From Mycolicibacterium neworleansense (lineage in GTDB: Bacteria > Actinomycetota > Actinomycetes > Mycobacteriales > Mycobacteriaceae): a DNA stretch of 64,000 bases. The position numbers and the translations under genes were made by a program. The notes below the pieces were generated by a model. It was not told the DNA's origin. It saw only the letters and a list, made by a program, of their open reading frames with translations, and made no database searches. The stretch covers positions 1,364,001 to 1,428,000 of the forward strand of contig NZ_CWKH01000002.1 of assembly GCF_001245615.1 (NCBI RefSeq). Direction: 5' to 3'. Positions 28,744-36,619 of this stretch are shown here, piece by piece. Positions within the stretch are counted from its first letter, which is position 1, and every line of letters starts with the position of its first letter.

Positions 28744-28793
28744 GCGCCACCTCCGCGGAGGAGATTCCGCGCCACCTCCGCGGAGGAGATTCC
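28744..28793. repeat. Two tandem 25-bp repeats containing a perfect palindrome
   Basis: The unit starts GCGCCACCTCCGCGGAGGAG and ends ATTCC; copy 1 is 28744-28768 and copy 2 is 28769-28793. Each contains CCTCCGCGGAGG, a perfect 12-bp palindrome. It lies between the EspC-like operon start and the 3' end of the next gene, so it may be a regulator site or a transcription barrier. Confidence 0.7.
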
Positions 28794-28811
28794 GCACCGC
28801 CGCTCGTCGGA

Positions 28812-29322
28812 TCAGGCGGCGGCCTCCGTAGCCAGCTCGTGCAGGCTGTCGAGGCTCCGCCGGCCGTAGAGCCGGAGCCACCGCGCCTTCGCCTGCGCCT
28901 GACCGCCCGCGTACGCCACAGCGGCGCATCCCTCACCTTCCTGGTAGGCCAGGTGCTCCGCTGCGCGCCGGTACGCGTCGGCACCGGCCGGGATCGCGGG
29001 GAACAGATCCTCGAGCGAGTCGAGCTCGTCCAGCACCGCGCCCGCGTCCGCGATCAACGTTGTGTGCCGGCAGCAGCCACGCGACCATGGGGCCCCGGGC
29101 CTCAGTCGACACCTCGGACAGCGCGGCCTGCAGTACCGGATCGTCGGAGAAGCCGTCGACCTCGGCTTCCCCGCCTAGCAGGTGGCCGAGCGTCCGGACC
29201 AGGCCGCCGTACACCGACACCGTCGCAGCCCCGTGGGCGTCGACCAGCGCCTGATCCTGCACAGCTCGGGCCACCGCTGCGGTGCTCGGGGCGTTCGCCC
29301 CACCTCGCTCACACTCGGTCAT
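28812..29322 (-). pseudogene. Hypothetical protein gene interrupted by a frameshift
   Basis: Frame A starts at ATG 29322 (MTECERGGANAPS) and reads to about 29050 (GPMVAWLLPAHN). Frame B carries on with LIADAGAVLDELDSLEDLFP to the stop at 28812. Together they give about 169 aa; the 511-bp span is one base off a multiple of three. Helical and Ala-rich. No family recognised. It overlaps the 34-aa gene upstream. Confidence 0.55.
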
Positions 29323-29423
29323 CGCAGGGCCTCCCGCCGTGCCCGCCACGCGTGCAGGAGCTTGCGCCACCACGGGATGTGGGGGTGCTGGGCGGGGCCC
29401 TTGTACTGCTCGTTCTCAGCCAT
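29319..29423 (-). CDS. Very small basic protein (34 aa)
   Basis: The ATG at 29423 follows a strong GAAGGAGAA ribosome site and overlaps the stop of the 64-aa gene. The product is Trp- and Arg-rich (PWWRKLLHAWRARREA) and could form an amphipathic helix. Its stop overlaps the start of the next gene by 4 nt. The tight coupling of three genes supports real translation. Function unknown. Confidence 0.5.
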   Translation of the reverse strand: MAENEQYKGPAQHPHIPWWRKLLHAWRARREALR

Positions 29424-29617
29424 CAGTTCTCCTTCGGGTTGGGGCGGGTCCAGCGCCAGATCCGGTCGCGGAACCTCGACAGCCACGTGGACATCGGGTA
29501 CTGCGCCGGGAGCTTGCGGGCCGGCTTGGTGACGACGACGGTGCTTACGCCCGCACCCGCGCCCCCAGTGAGATCGGGGTCTGCCCAGATGTCGTCGTAC
29601 TCTGTCCAACCGGTCAC
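29423..29617 (-). CDS. Small hypothetical protein (at least 64 aa)
   Basis: The GTG at 29617 gives a 64-aa product (TGWTEYDDIWADPDL, then RFRDRIWRWTRPNPKEN). The same frame stays open upstream to about 29795 and is Cys-rich there (CTCG, then CVCA 11 residues later, like a zinc ribbon), but no normal start codon is seen. The true start may be upstream or lost. It is coupled to the 34-aa gene by TGATG. Confidence 0.4.
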   Translation of the reverse strand: MTGWTEYDDIWADPDLTGGAGAGVSTVVVTKPARKLPAQYPMSTWLSRFRDRIWRWTRPNPKEN

Positions 29618-29807
29618 CTCGCGCGCGCAGACGCAGAGGGAGCCGCCCCGCCAGGTCGCGGCGCCGCAGGTGCAGACCCGGCGCGTCAGTTCGGCGGTGA
29701 GCCTCTTGGTGCTGTTCCACCACGCACAGTGGTATCGGAGCCCTGCGCTGCCGATACAGTTCGCGCTCCCTGATCGGCCCGTTGCGACACATCGTCATGC
29801 CCGGGAG

Positions 29808-29821
29808 TTGGGATCGGTAGC
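29808..29821 (+). repeat. Inverted repeat, left copy (paired with 35029-35042)
   Basis: TTGGGATCGGTAGC here recurs in inverse orientation at 35029-35042. Both copies lie just upstream of GRDP-like gene copies that point toward each other. Confidence 0.7.
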
Positions 29822-29881
29822 GCCGCCGCGTGTGGTCCGCTGCGTCCCGTAACGACGTGGACGACACAGAAGGACGAGATC

Positions 29882-30136
29882 ATGCGGTGGATGATTCCGG
29901 TGGCGGTCATCGCGTTCGACATTGCACTCTTCGCGATCTTCGCCACCGTCGGCCGGCGGCGGCTTCGTGGGCTTGGGAACGGCCGGAGGCTCGGGAAGTT
30001 CGGGCCTGTTTCCGGCGCCGGCGGAGCTGCCATCTGGGTGACCGGTGCTGACTTCGGTTGCGGCGGTGGCGGACACGGGGGTGATTCGGGTTGCGGCGGT
30101 GGCAGTAGCTGTGGCGGGGGCGGCGGAGGTTGCTGA
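29882..30136 (+). CDS. Small membrane protein with Gly/Cys-rich tail
   Basis: 84 aa: one N-terminal membrane helix (MIPVAVIAFDIALFAIFATV), a basic stretch, then a tail dominated by Gly with five Cys (GCGGG, SCGGG, ending GGGGC). Similar Cys/Gly tails occur in the TIGR04222 membrane proteins. AAGGACGAG is upstream of the ATG. The stop overlaps the next ATG (TGATG). Confidence 0.65.
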   Translation: MRWMIPVAVIAFDIALFAIFATVGRRRLRGLGNGRRLGKFGPVSGAGGAAIWVTGADFGCGGGGHGGDSGCGGGSSCGGGGGGC

Positions 30137-30556
30137 TGATCACGCTGCGAAAGGCCAGCGCCCGACGTGCCGCCGGGCAGGTGATCGCCGATCTGAAACT
30201 GCCGGAAGCGGTGTTCAAGACCTGCCCCTGGCAGCCGCGTGAACTCGTCGAAACCGGCCTGCGACAGTGGTTTCGGTGCTGCGCGGTAGCGCTGCGCGAC
30301 GGTCAGACCATCGGAATGCCCTCGCATGCAGTCGATGAAGCCTGGCATGGCCTGATCCGGTGCGCCGTCCGCGGCGGGCGGTGAGTGCATGGATGGACAG
30401 TTGCGCCGCACCGTCATCGCTTGGTCCATGGTCGCCGAGCCGGGTGAGCGTTGCGTCCTAGGGGATCTGGACTCTCGTCTCGGGCTCGATGAGCCATGGT
30501 GCATCAGTGCGCAACGGGTCGCGGACATCGATGCGGCACTGACCGTCCGCCCAGGT
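30136..30556 (+). pseudogene. GRDP-like (glycine-rich-domain-protein-like) gene, internally deleted copy
   Basis: The first 82 codons (to a stop at 30384) end in AVDEAWHGLIRCAV, the family motif of GRDP-like proteins (pfam07173). A second frame from 30389 carries the rest (QLRRTVIAWSMVAEPGERC, LDSRLGLDEPW). Compared with the copy at 34667-35007, about 25 residues (YAAFCDAAYGRFLHHHPEG region) are missing and the frame is broken. It is coupled to the Gly/Cys-rich gene. Confidence 0.65.
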
Positions 30557-30718
30557 CGGCTTCCGCACATGTCATCCTGCAGGCACGAATCGGCAAACTC
30601 TGACTCGGGGACCCCGCCATCGGTTTTTGGAAAGTCCCCTCGTGGATTCCGAAAGCGCGGTGAATCCGCGGCCGGTTATTGTCGCTGTGCGTCATACGAA
30701 TAGGCGACGTTGACGTGT

Positions 30719-30755
30719 GATCCGGTTGCCGCTGAAACTTCGCGGCAACCGGATC
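30719..30755. terminator. Strong hairpin terminator
   Basis: GATCCGGTTGCCGC (30719-30732) pairs perfectly with GCGGCAACCGGATC (30742-30755), followed by TTCT. It isolates the damaged GRDP-like operon from the AraC gene. Confidence 0.8.
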
Positions 30756-30833
30756 TTCTATCTCCATTGAGACGGCTGTCGAGATTTTTTCCGCTGGCAG
30801 GCGTTAATATCACCGTGTGTTAGCTGAACCGTC

Positions 30834-31730
30834 GTGCCACCTTATGTCGTGACAGAGCAACGGCAAGTCGGCGACGGCGGGCGCACACAGCGTAGCCCCA
30901 GAGGCAGGGTTCAACTGGGCAACGGCACGGTGTTGGGGATTGGCGTCAAGTGCGTTACTCAACAGTTCGCTGACTCGGTTCATTGGTCGTTTTCTGAGTC
31001 GGACCACAAGGTGCTTGTTTGGCGCCGAGGACACGCGAGTTCCAAGGAAGTCGAGTTTGAGGGTGGGCGCGGCGGTCAGGTAATTCCGCGAGTGGGCAAT
31101 GTCTGGGTGATTCCAGCAGACCATCGATCAGCGGCATTGGCGACGGAAACGGAATGTAGTTTCGTTCAACTCACGATTCCGGCCAAGGTGATTGGGCGCG
31201 ACACGCTGCGCCCGGCGGCTGGCGGGCGGGATCCCTTGTTGCACCACTTGATTGAGCGCATCGTGGGCCTGGACGGGCGCAGTGATATCGCGGCGCAGTT
31301 ACTGCAGGAGACCCTCGCCGATGCGCTGCGTCTACATGTGCGCGATCGCTACGGAGAGGCCGGACCGCAGGCGCGGAGACAGGGTCGGGAGCTGAGCCGA
31401 TCTGAGCAGCAGCGGCTGGTTGAGTTCATCCGCGACGGTCTGAGCTCGGAAGTCGACCTGCCGACGCTGGCCGGGATCGTCGGTATGAAGCTCGACGAGT
31501 TTCGTCATGCGTTCGCAAGAGCGTTTCACATGACGCCTTACCAATTCGTGCTGGACCAACGCATTGCCGACGCGAAGCTATTGCTGGAATCTGGGCCCAT
31601 GTCGATGACCGAGATCAGCGGACTGGTGGGGTTTTCCACGCCCAGCCATTTCGCCACGACGTTCAAGCAGCGTGTCGGGGTGACGCCGACAGCTTACCGG
31701 CGAGCCTTGGGGCCGACTCGCGAGGCTTAG
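30834..31730 (+). CDS. AraC family transcriptional regulator
   Basis: The 298-aa protein has an N-terminal cupin-like sensing region (about 30-130) and the typical two helix-turn-helix C-terminal domain (about 195-290): DLPTLAGIVGMKLDEFRHAFARAF, then MSMTEISGLVGFSTPSHFATTFKQRVGVTPTAYRR (motif in pieces). GTG start. A TAATAT -10-like element lies about 25 nt upstream in an AT-rich stretch. It converges on a DUF4436 gene. Confidence 0.85.
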   Translation: MPPYVVTEQRQVGDGGRTQRSPRGRVQLGNGTVLGIGVKCVTQQFADSVHWSFSESDHKVLVWRRGHASSKEVEFEGGRGGQVIPRVGNVWVIPADHRSAALATETECSFVQLTIPAKVIGRDTLRPAAGGRDPLLHHLIERIVGLDGRSDIAAQLLQETLADALRLHVRDRYGEAGPQARRQGRELSRSEQQRLVEFIRDGLSSEVDLPTLAGIVGMKLDEFRHAFARAFHMTPYQFVLDQRIADAKLLLESGPMSMTEISGLVGFSTPSHFATTFKQRVGVTPTAYRRALGPTREA

Positions 31731-31761
31731 TGCTTGGAAGTCGGCGTGATCGTATTGCGGC

Positions 31762-32703
31762 TCAGCATTTTTGGGGAAAGGGATCGGGTTCGGTTTTGAC
31801 AGCTGATACGTCAGCGGCCCGTTCGTTGGTGATTTCGTAGCGGTACCCGACCACCACCGACGCGATCAGCGCCACCGCGATCACGGTCTCGGCGATGAAG
31901 AACGAAGCGAAGTCGATCACGGAACCGATCGGCGGGTTGCCCGGCACTGCGTTGCGGAACGGGATCAGCGCGAACAGCAGGGCAGCCATCATCGAGCAGG
32001 CGGGGAACAGCAGCCCCCGGCGCCACCGCAGGATGTAGTAGCTCGCCGTAACCGCCGCGGCAGCCAGGCCCAGCATCAGCACCATGACGAAGACCGCGAA
32101 GACCATCGTCGGTGTGGAGCGTGTCGACGTCAGGCTGATGGCCGTGCCGTGGCCCGCAGCGTCCGCCTGCGCGGCTGCAGCAGGGGTGTTTCGGAAGAAC
32201 GGGTCGCTGCTCCAGACAGAGACCGCGATGGGCAGCACCGCGCCCGCGGTGTCGGTGGCGTCGAAGGTCAGCAGGGAGCTGTATCTGTCGAACGGGTAGT
32301 CGGTGATGGTCCCGTTGACCGCGAACCGGCGCTCGGTGTCCGTGCCGGTGTCGTGTTGCTTCACCGTGAGGGGCGCCCCGAACGCTGAGGTGTTCAAGAC
32401 GATGTCGCGCCGGAATCCGCCGTCCGGGTCGGCCAGTGCACCGCTGGGCGTGACAGACGTGATCTCGACGTCGAGCGTCTCGCTGGTGGTGTCGAGCCGG
32501 CTGATCCAGACCTGAACGTTCACCCGGTCGATCGTGTCGAGAGCGCCGAAGTCCTCCGTGTAGTTCGAATCACGTTGCAGCAGATACAGTTCCATGCTGG
32601 CCGCGATCACCAGGACCAGCACCACAGCGACTACCGCCGTTCGCCGCACCCTCAATGCGGCGGGAGCACCGTCGCTGTCCCGCAAGGATTCTCGCGTACT
32701 CAC
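31762..32703 (-). CDS. DUF4436 family membrane protein
   Basis: 313 aa. One N-terminal membrane helix (AVVAVVLVLVIAASMELYLL), a large beta-rich extracytoplasmic domain (about 45-195) with the family segment ITDYPFDRYSS, then three helices (about 200-285) and a short cytoplasmic tail. DUF4436 is common in mycobacteria and its function is unknown. Its start overlaps the stop of the upstream secreted protein gene by 4 nt. Confidence 0.8.
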   Translation of the reverse strand: MSTRESLRDSDGAPAALRVRRTAVVAVVLVLVIAASMELYLLQRDSNYTEDFGALDTIDRVNVQVWISRLDTTSETLDVEITSVTPSGALADPDGGFRRDIVLNTSAFGAPLTVKQHDTGTDTERRFAVNGTITDYPFDRYSSLLTFDATDTAGAVLPIAVSVWSSDPFFRNTPAAAAQADAAGHGTAISLTSTRSTPTMVFAVFVMVLMLGLAAAAVTASYYILRWRRGLLFPACSMMAALLFALIPFRNAVPGNPPIGSVIDFASFFIAETVIAVALIASVVVGYRYEITNERAADVSAVKTEPDPFPQKC

Positions 32704-33149
32704 ATCTGTCCGAGCGAGTGCACGTCGGTGACGCTCACCCAGAAGCCCTCGTTGGTCCGGTTGTTGGTGAACCGGGTTCCATCGTTGAACGCCTCAACTG
32801 CCCAGCCATTGGCGATGTAGGTCTGGTCGTAGCGGATCAGGCGCGGCGGGTCGATCACTCCGAGGTCGGCGGCCAGGTAGGTGAAGGTGCCGTTCTGGTT
32901 GAGCGACACCGAGTTTGCGACGTCGCCCGTGCTGGCCAGCGGTGGATTGACAAACTGCACGGTGCAGTTCACGTGATCGCCCTCGACACCGCACAGGGTG
33001 CGTCCCGACTCAGTTCTGATGTAGGTGACCCCGGTCGGCCCCACCGGCAGGATCTCGTCTGCCGCGGCGACACCCGGGTCGGCCAGCGATCCGCTCAGGA
33101 TCGCACCTACCACTGCGGCGACGATCAATGCCCGTCCACGGACGCTCAT
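32700..33149 (-). CDS. Small secreted protein (149 aa)
   Basis: Signal peptide (RALIVAAVVGAILSG, cut near AAA-DE) and a Cys-containing mature domain (GRTLCGVEGDHVNCTVQF) ending in GWAVEAFNDGTRFTN. ATG with AGGAG upstream. A fragment of a related gene sits at 22705-22949. Function unknown; it is coupled to the DUF4436 gene, so the two may act together at the cell envelope. Confidence 0.7.
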   Translation of the reverse strand: MSVRGRALIVAAVVGAILSGSLADPGVAAADEILPVGPTGVTYIRTESGRTLCGVEGDHVNCTVQFVNPPLASTGDVANSVSLNQNGTFTYLAADLGVIDPPRLIRYDQTYIANGWAVEAFNDGTRFTNNRTNEGFWVSVTDVHSLGQM

Positions 33150-33181
33150 CACCTGCTCCTCACGTTGCGCGCCATCGCCCG

Positions 33182-33451
33182 CTAATTCGGGGTGTCGGAG
33201 TTCCACAGGTACCAGTGGACGGTGTCGCCCCGGTCGTCGCCGATGCGGCAGTACCAGTACGGGTATGCGCGGTCGTTGATCTGCAGGTGGACGTTCGGTC
33301 CGTCCTCCCGGCACTCCGCCTCGGTGTTGTAGTACTCCTCGACGCCGTCATAACCCACAACCAGAATGTCGTCAGCATGTGCGACGGCGGTGGTGTTGGC
33401 GCACACGGCGCCCAGGGCCAGCGCGCCGGCCACAGCAAACTTCATCAACAC
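33182..33451 (-). CDS. Small secreted protein (89 aa)
   Basis: Signal peptide (KFAVAGALALGAVCANTTAVAHA) followed by about 63 mature residues rich in Tyr, Trp and Asp with two Cys (AECREDG, YWYCRIGDD). GTG at 33451 with AAGGAG 5 nt upstream; the ATG at 33445 is in frame. Likely in one operon with the 32700 and 31762 genes. No family recognised. Confidence 0.65.
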   Translation of the reverse strand: MLMKFAVAGALALGAVCANTTAVAHADDILVVGYDGVEEYYNTEAECREDGPNVHLQINDRAYPYWYCRIGDDRGDTVHWYLWNSDTPN

Positions 33452-33637
33452 GGTATCTCCTTGCACTCGACGGGCCGGATGGGTCATGAGCAAATCGAGT
33501 GCACCGTACACAGCGAACGTCGGGTTCGCTTTCAGAAAACTCGCAGACTTGCGAGAAACGTGCAGCTCGCCCAAACACCGATCAGTCGGTGTCGTGCCGC
33601 GCACACCCTGCAAAGGGTCGGTGCGCTCGGGTGGCAG

Positions 33638-33916
33638 TCAGATTGCGTCGCCGGGAACGTTGGTGCCGACCTGGAGGCCACCTTCGTTGATCCCGCCGCC
33701 ACCGTGATATTCGTTGAGGTACTCCCCGTGCCATCGCGGCCAGTCCAGGTAAACGGCGCCCGTGACGGCACGGTAGCGCCGGTACTGGCCACGTGCCGTG
33801 CGCAGCGAACGCCGGGCCTCGCGCGCAGCTCGCCGGGCTGCGTTTCTGGCCGAGGACTCTTGTGCGGAGGTCAACGCGACTGGCGAGTCCCGGAAGATCT
33901 GTCGGTTGCTGAACAT
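33638..33916 (-). CDS. Hypothetical protein (92 aa)
   Basis: Basic helical N-terminal half (ARNAARRAAREARRSLRTARG) and a Gly/Tyr-rich end (WHGEYLNEYHGGGGINEGG). No signal peptide or known family. Start at ATG 33916. Confidence 0.45.
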   Translation of the reverse strand: MFSNRQIFRDSPVALTSAQESSARNAARRAAREARRSLRTARGQYRRYRAVTGAVYLDWPRWHGEYLNEYHGGGGINEGGLQVGTNVPGDAI

Positions 33917-34037
33917 GACGCCAAGCCTAAGTCTGTGCACCTAGTTGTGCACGATGAGCGTGGTTTCGGCGTTGCTGACTGGGCTCTTATCCCATCTCCG
34001 ACGCCGTCCTGGGTGACCTGGCCGAGCCCCGGCCCGG

Positions 34038-34670
34038 TCAACACCAACACCCGCCGAAGGACGAGGTGTGCTCATCGGTCTCGATCGACTCCTCGTGCAC
34101 CACGGTGGAACCGCCCCGTGGGTCGAAGTGCAGTACCGAGCTGACGGGGTCGTGCCGGATCCACACCGCCACCGACAACGGATGCCTCGGGCGGAAAATG
34201 TAGGAGACGAGTTCGATTTCACCGGGCCTACCGAGAGAGCGGACATCGGACACCGCTGCCCGTATCCGCTGCCCCGACAGATCGGCAGCCGTGAACGCGG
34301 TCTCGCCCGCGTGCAGGTCGGCAATAGAGTCCATGTCTTCCACCTCTCCGTCACGCACCCAATACAGGTGCAGCTGACCGTCGCGGGCGACGGCCTCGAC
34401 CGAGATCAAGTTGGACGTGACGTCCACTCGGCGCATCGGCAGGTCGCCGAGCTGCGCGCGTACCAGGTCAAGTTCTTGGTCCAGCTGCGGTGAGGCGAAC
34501 AGCTCCTCGTCCGTGACACCGCCCAGCGCGCGGGTGATTCGGCCGGGAACGTCGACGACGACCATGATCACCGCTGCGATGGCCACTACGACGGACACAG
34601 CGATGACTACGACGTACTTGACCCGGTGGTTCGGTCGTGGTGCGTCGGGCTCGGGTTCCGTCCTGCTCAT
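34038..34670 (-). CDS. Single-pass membrane protein with extracytoplasmic domain
   Basis: 210 aa. Short cytoplasmic N-terminus, one helix (VKYVVVIAVSVVVAIAAVIMV), then about 160 extracytoplasmic residues with alternating strands and a C-terminal tail SSFGGCWC. The ATG at 34670 overlaps the stop of the GRDP-like copy by 4 nt. No family recognised; the Gly/Cys tail echoes the protein at 29882. Confidence 0.6.
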   Translation of the reverse strand: MSRTEPEPDAPRPNHRVKYVVVIAVSVVVAIAAVIMVVVDVPGRITRALGGVTDEELFASPQLDQELDLVRAQLGDLPMRRVDVTSNLISVEAVARDGQLHLYWVRDGEVEDMDSIADLHAGETAFTAADLSGQRIRAAVSDVRSLGRPGEIELVSYIFRPRHPLSVAVWIRHDPVSSVLHFDPRGGSTVVHEESIETDEHTSSFGGCWC

Positions 34671-35007
34671 GGCCGAATGTTTCCACAGCCGGTCAGTGCC
34701 ACGTCGATTTGCGCGACTCGGTGCGCCGCGATGCCCCATGGCTCATCGAGTCCGAGGCGAGAATCGAGATCCCACAGGACGCACCGTTCACCCGGCTCGG
34801 CGGCCATGGACCAGGAGATGACGGTGCGGCGCAACTGTTCGTCCATGCACTCGCCGGCCGCTGCGGCTGCGGGCGGCGCGCCGCCCTCGGGATGGTGGTG
34901 CAGGAACCTCCCGTAGGCGGCGTCACAGAATGCCGCGTAGCGGACGGTGCACAGGATCAGACCATGCCACGCTTCATCGACTGCACGCGAGGGCATTCCG
35001 ATGACCT
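34667..35007 (-). pseudogene. GRDP-like gene, 5'-truncated copy
   Basis: Carries the intact middle and end of the family (AVDEAWHGLILCTVRYAAFCD, YGRFLHHHPEGG, QLRRTVISWSMAAEPGERC), but the reading frame upstream meets a stop at once, so the N-terminal about 50 residues are gone. It is the inverted partner of the copy at 30136. The gene might still be translated from the internal ATG at 34996. Confidence 0.6.
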
Positions 35008-35028
35008 GACCGTCGCGCAGTGCTAGTT

Positions 35029-35042
35029 GCTACCGATCCCAA
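35029..35042 (-). repeat. Inverted repeat, right copy
   Basis: Reverse complement of TTGGGATCGGTAGC at 29808-29821. It precedes the truncated GRDP-like copy in the same relative orientation as the left copy. Confidence 0.7.
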
Positions 35043-35079
35043 TTCCGGTGTCGTACCGGCCGGTATCGTCGGCGCCCGG

Positions 35080-35427
35080 CTACGCGGTGCGCAGCACCTT
35101 GTTCATCGGCTTTCCGCGCGCGAGCTCGTCGACGAGCTTGTCGAGGTAGCGAATCTTCCGCATCAGCGGATCCTCGATCTCCTGGACCTTGACCCCGCAC
35201 ACGACGCCGGTGATGAGCGTGGCGTTCGGGTTCAGTGAGGCGTCGGCGAAGAAGTCCGCGAACGTGGTCTCGTCGTCGAGGTGGCCCCGCAGCGTCGTCT
35301 CGTCGAACCCGGTCAGCCAGCAGATGGCCTCGTCGAGTTCGGCCTGAGTGCGGCCCTTGCGCTCCATTTTCGCCAGGTAGTGCGGGTACACCGCGGCCAC
35401 TGCGGTGCCGAAAATCCGGTGCTCCAT
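35080..35427 (-). CDS. DUF2200 family protein
   Basis: The 115-aa protein matches the DUF2200 family (HRIFGTAVAAVYPHYLAKMERKG, TWLTG-like segment CWLTGFDE, LMRKIRYLDKLVDELARGKPM, given here in pieces). Function unknown; widespread in bacteria. Start supported by a leaderless -10 box (TAGCCT). Confidence 0.82.
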   Translation of the reverse strand: MEHRIFGTAVAAVYPHYLAKMERKGRTQAELDEAICWLTGFDETTLRGHLDDETTFADFFADASLNPNATLITGVVCGVKVQEIEDPLMRKIRYLDKLVDELARGKPMNKVLRTA

Positions 35428-35433
35428 GCATCG

Positions 35434-35439
35434 AGGCTA
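35434..35439 (-). promoter_or_regulatory. Leaderless -10 box TAGCCT
   Basis: On the minus strand TAGCCT ends 6 nt before the ATG at 35427. Confidence 0.5.
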
Positions 35440-35452
35440 CGGCGTGGTGGCG

Positions 35453-36478
35453 TCAGGCCTGGTGCTTCCCGGCGGCCTCCAGCGCTTCCATGATCTTCAG
35501 CGAGAGGAAGGTCATGGGGCCCTTGTCCGCGAACTTGTCGGCCACGTTGCCTGCGATGCCACCTTGTACGGCGAGCTCGCCGATCAGGTCGAGCTTGAGT
35601 TGCGGGCTGCCCGCGGCGAAGTCGAGATCGGCCAGGTCCACCCAGACGATGTTGGGCCGGGTGGTGGATTCGTAGACATAGCGCTTGTTGGTGAGGTCGA
35701 GCACCACCTGCCAAATGGTCTGTGAGGCATCGGGTTTACCCGGGTCGGGGATGCGGAAGGGCTGCGCGGCGTTGCGGATCACCGAGAACATGCCGGCGAT
35801 GGCCTGGACCTGGGTGGCCGGTTTGGGCAGTCGGCCGGCGTAATAGCTGGCCCGGGCGAAGCGGTCGCTGGCCACAGTGGACCCCGGGATCGGCTGGTCG
35901 CCGCCGAGGCCGGTGAACGATTTCACCAGCTCCAATTGCTCGTCGAAGGTCGGTGAATTGGTCATGACCCGGTAGTCCTTCGAGTGATAGACCCGGGCGT
36001 GGCCGTCGACGTACTCGATGATCGCCGAGTCTCCGGTCGCATCGTCGAGCGCCAGGTGCAGTCCGGGCCGGACGCCGCCGGTGGGATCGTCCATCTGGAC
36101 CACCTGCACATCCGTCTCGGCGATCCAGGCGACAGCCTCGGCGACGGTGGAGAAGTTGTCCAGGAAGTACTGCAGCCAGACGGCCTGGCCGAGCTGGGTG
36201 CGCGAGGCATCGGGCTCGCCGTAGGTGGATTCGGCCAGCCACAGGATGTGCCCGGCCAGGCCTGCCTCGTTCATTCCGTCCACGGAGGTGATGTCGAAGG
36301 CGGTCGCGACCACGCTGCCGTACTTCGAGGTCCAGGTGAGCTTGCCCGAAACCGCGTCGTCCCGTTCGACACCGCGGGGCTGCTTCCACAGGTTTGTCAT
36401 CAAGTCCCTGTGGAAATCCATGTTCCTGCCGACCAGAACCGCACCGCCCGCTTCGGGCCAGATGACTCGCGTACACAT
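35453..36478 (-). CDS. Linear amide C-N hydrolase (choloylglycine hydrolase / penicillin acylase family)
   Basis: 341-aa Ntn-type hydrolase. The predicted nucleophile is Cys2, exposed after Met removal (MCTRVIW). The GRNMDFH motif and a conserved NEAGLAGH segment match the bile-salt hydrolase / penicillin V acylase family, which cleaves amide bonds of bile salts, penicillin V or acyl-homoserine lactones. No signal peptide, so probably cytoplasmic. The start has a leaderless -10 box (TAGGCT). Confidence 0.85.
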   Translation of the reverse strand: MCTRVIWPEAGGAVLVGRNMDFHRDLMTNLWKQPRGVERDDAVSGKLTWTSKYGSVVATAFDITSVDGMNEAGLAGHILWLAESTYGEPDASRTQLGQAVWLQYFLDNFSTVAEAVAWIAETDVQVVQMDDPTGGVRPGLHLALDDATGDSAIIEYVDGHARVYHSKDYRVMTNSPTFDEQLELVKSFTGLGGDQPIPGSTVASDRFARASYYAGRLPKPATQVQAIAGMFSVIRNAAQPFRIPDPGKPDASQTIWQVVLDLTNKRYVYESTTRPNIVWVDLADLDFAAGSPQLKLDLIGELAVQGGIAGNVADKFADKGPMTFLSLKIMEALEAAGKHQA

Positions 36479-36485
36479 GTCGGCG

Positions 36486-36491
36486 AGCCTA
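36486..36491 (-). promoter_or_regulatory. Leaderless -10 box TAGGCT
   Basis: On the minus strand TAGGCT ends 7 nt before the ATG at 36478. Confidence 0.5.
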
Positions 36492-36619
36492 GTGTGGGCC
36501 TCTGCGAGCGGGGCGTTGTCGACGAAACATCAAGTGTGGAAGGAATTTTCGTCCGTGATGTGCCCGGCATCGCTCGGCGCGTGTGGTGGCCGCAGCCTGA
36601 GGAGCATTCTTACCGAAAA

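Larger units (their letters stand above)
21865..35042. mobile_element. Probable remnant genomic island at tRNA-Ser
   Basis: The island starts with a decayed tyrosine integrase right after tRNA-Ser(TGA) and contains many gene fragments, very small genes, T7SS effector-like genes and duplicated families. It interrupts the Rv3777-Rv3774 synteny. The right border is not fixed: no copy of the tRNA 3' end was found downstream within the window, and 35042 marks only the end of the inverted repeat. Confidence 0.4.

Noticed and set aside
28744-28793. CRISPR-like repeat
   Set aside because: Only two directly adjacent copies with no spacers and no cas genes.
29686-30570. 294-codon minus-strand frame over the Gly/Cys-rich and GRDP-like genes
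   Set aside because: Pro-rich antisense of the Gly codons; no start signal and no family.
21865-35042. Matching attR copy of the tRNA-Ser 3' end
   Set aside because: No second copy was found in the window apart from the genuine tRNA-Ser(CGA) at 63815, so the right border is left open.
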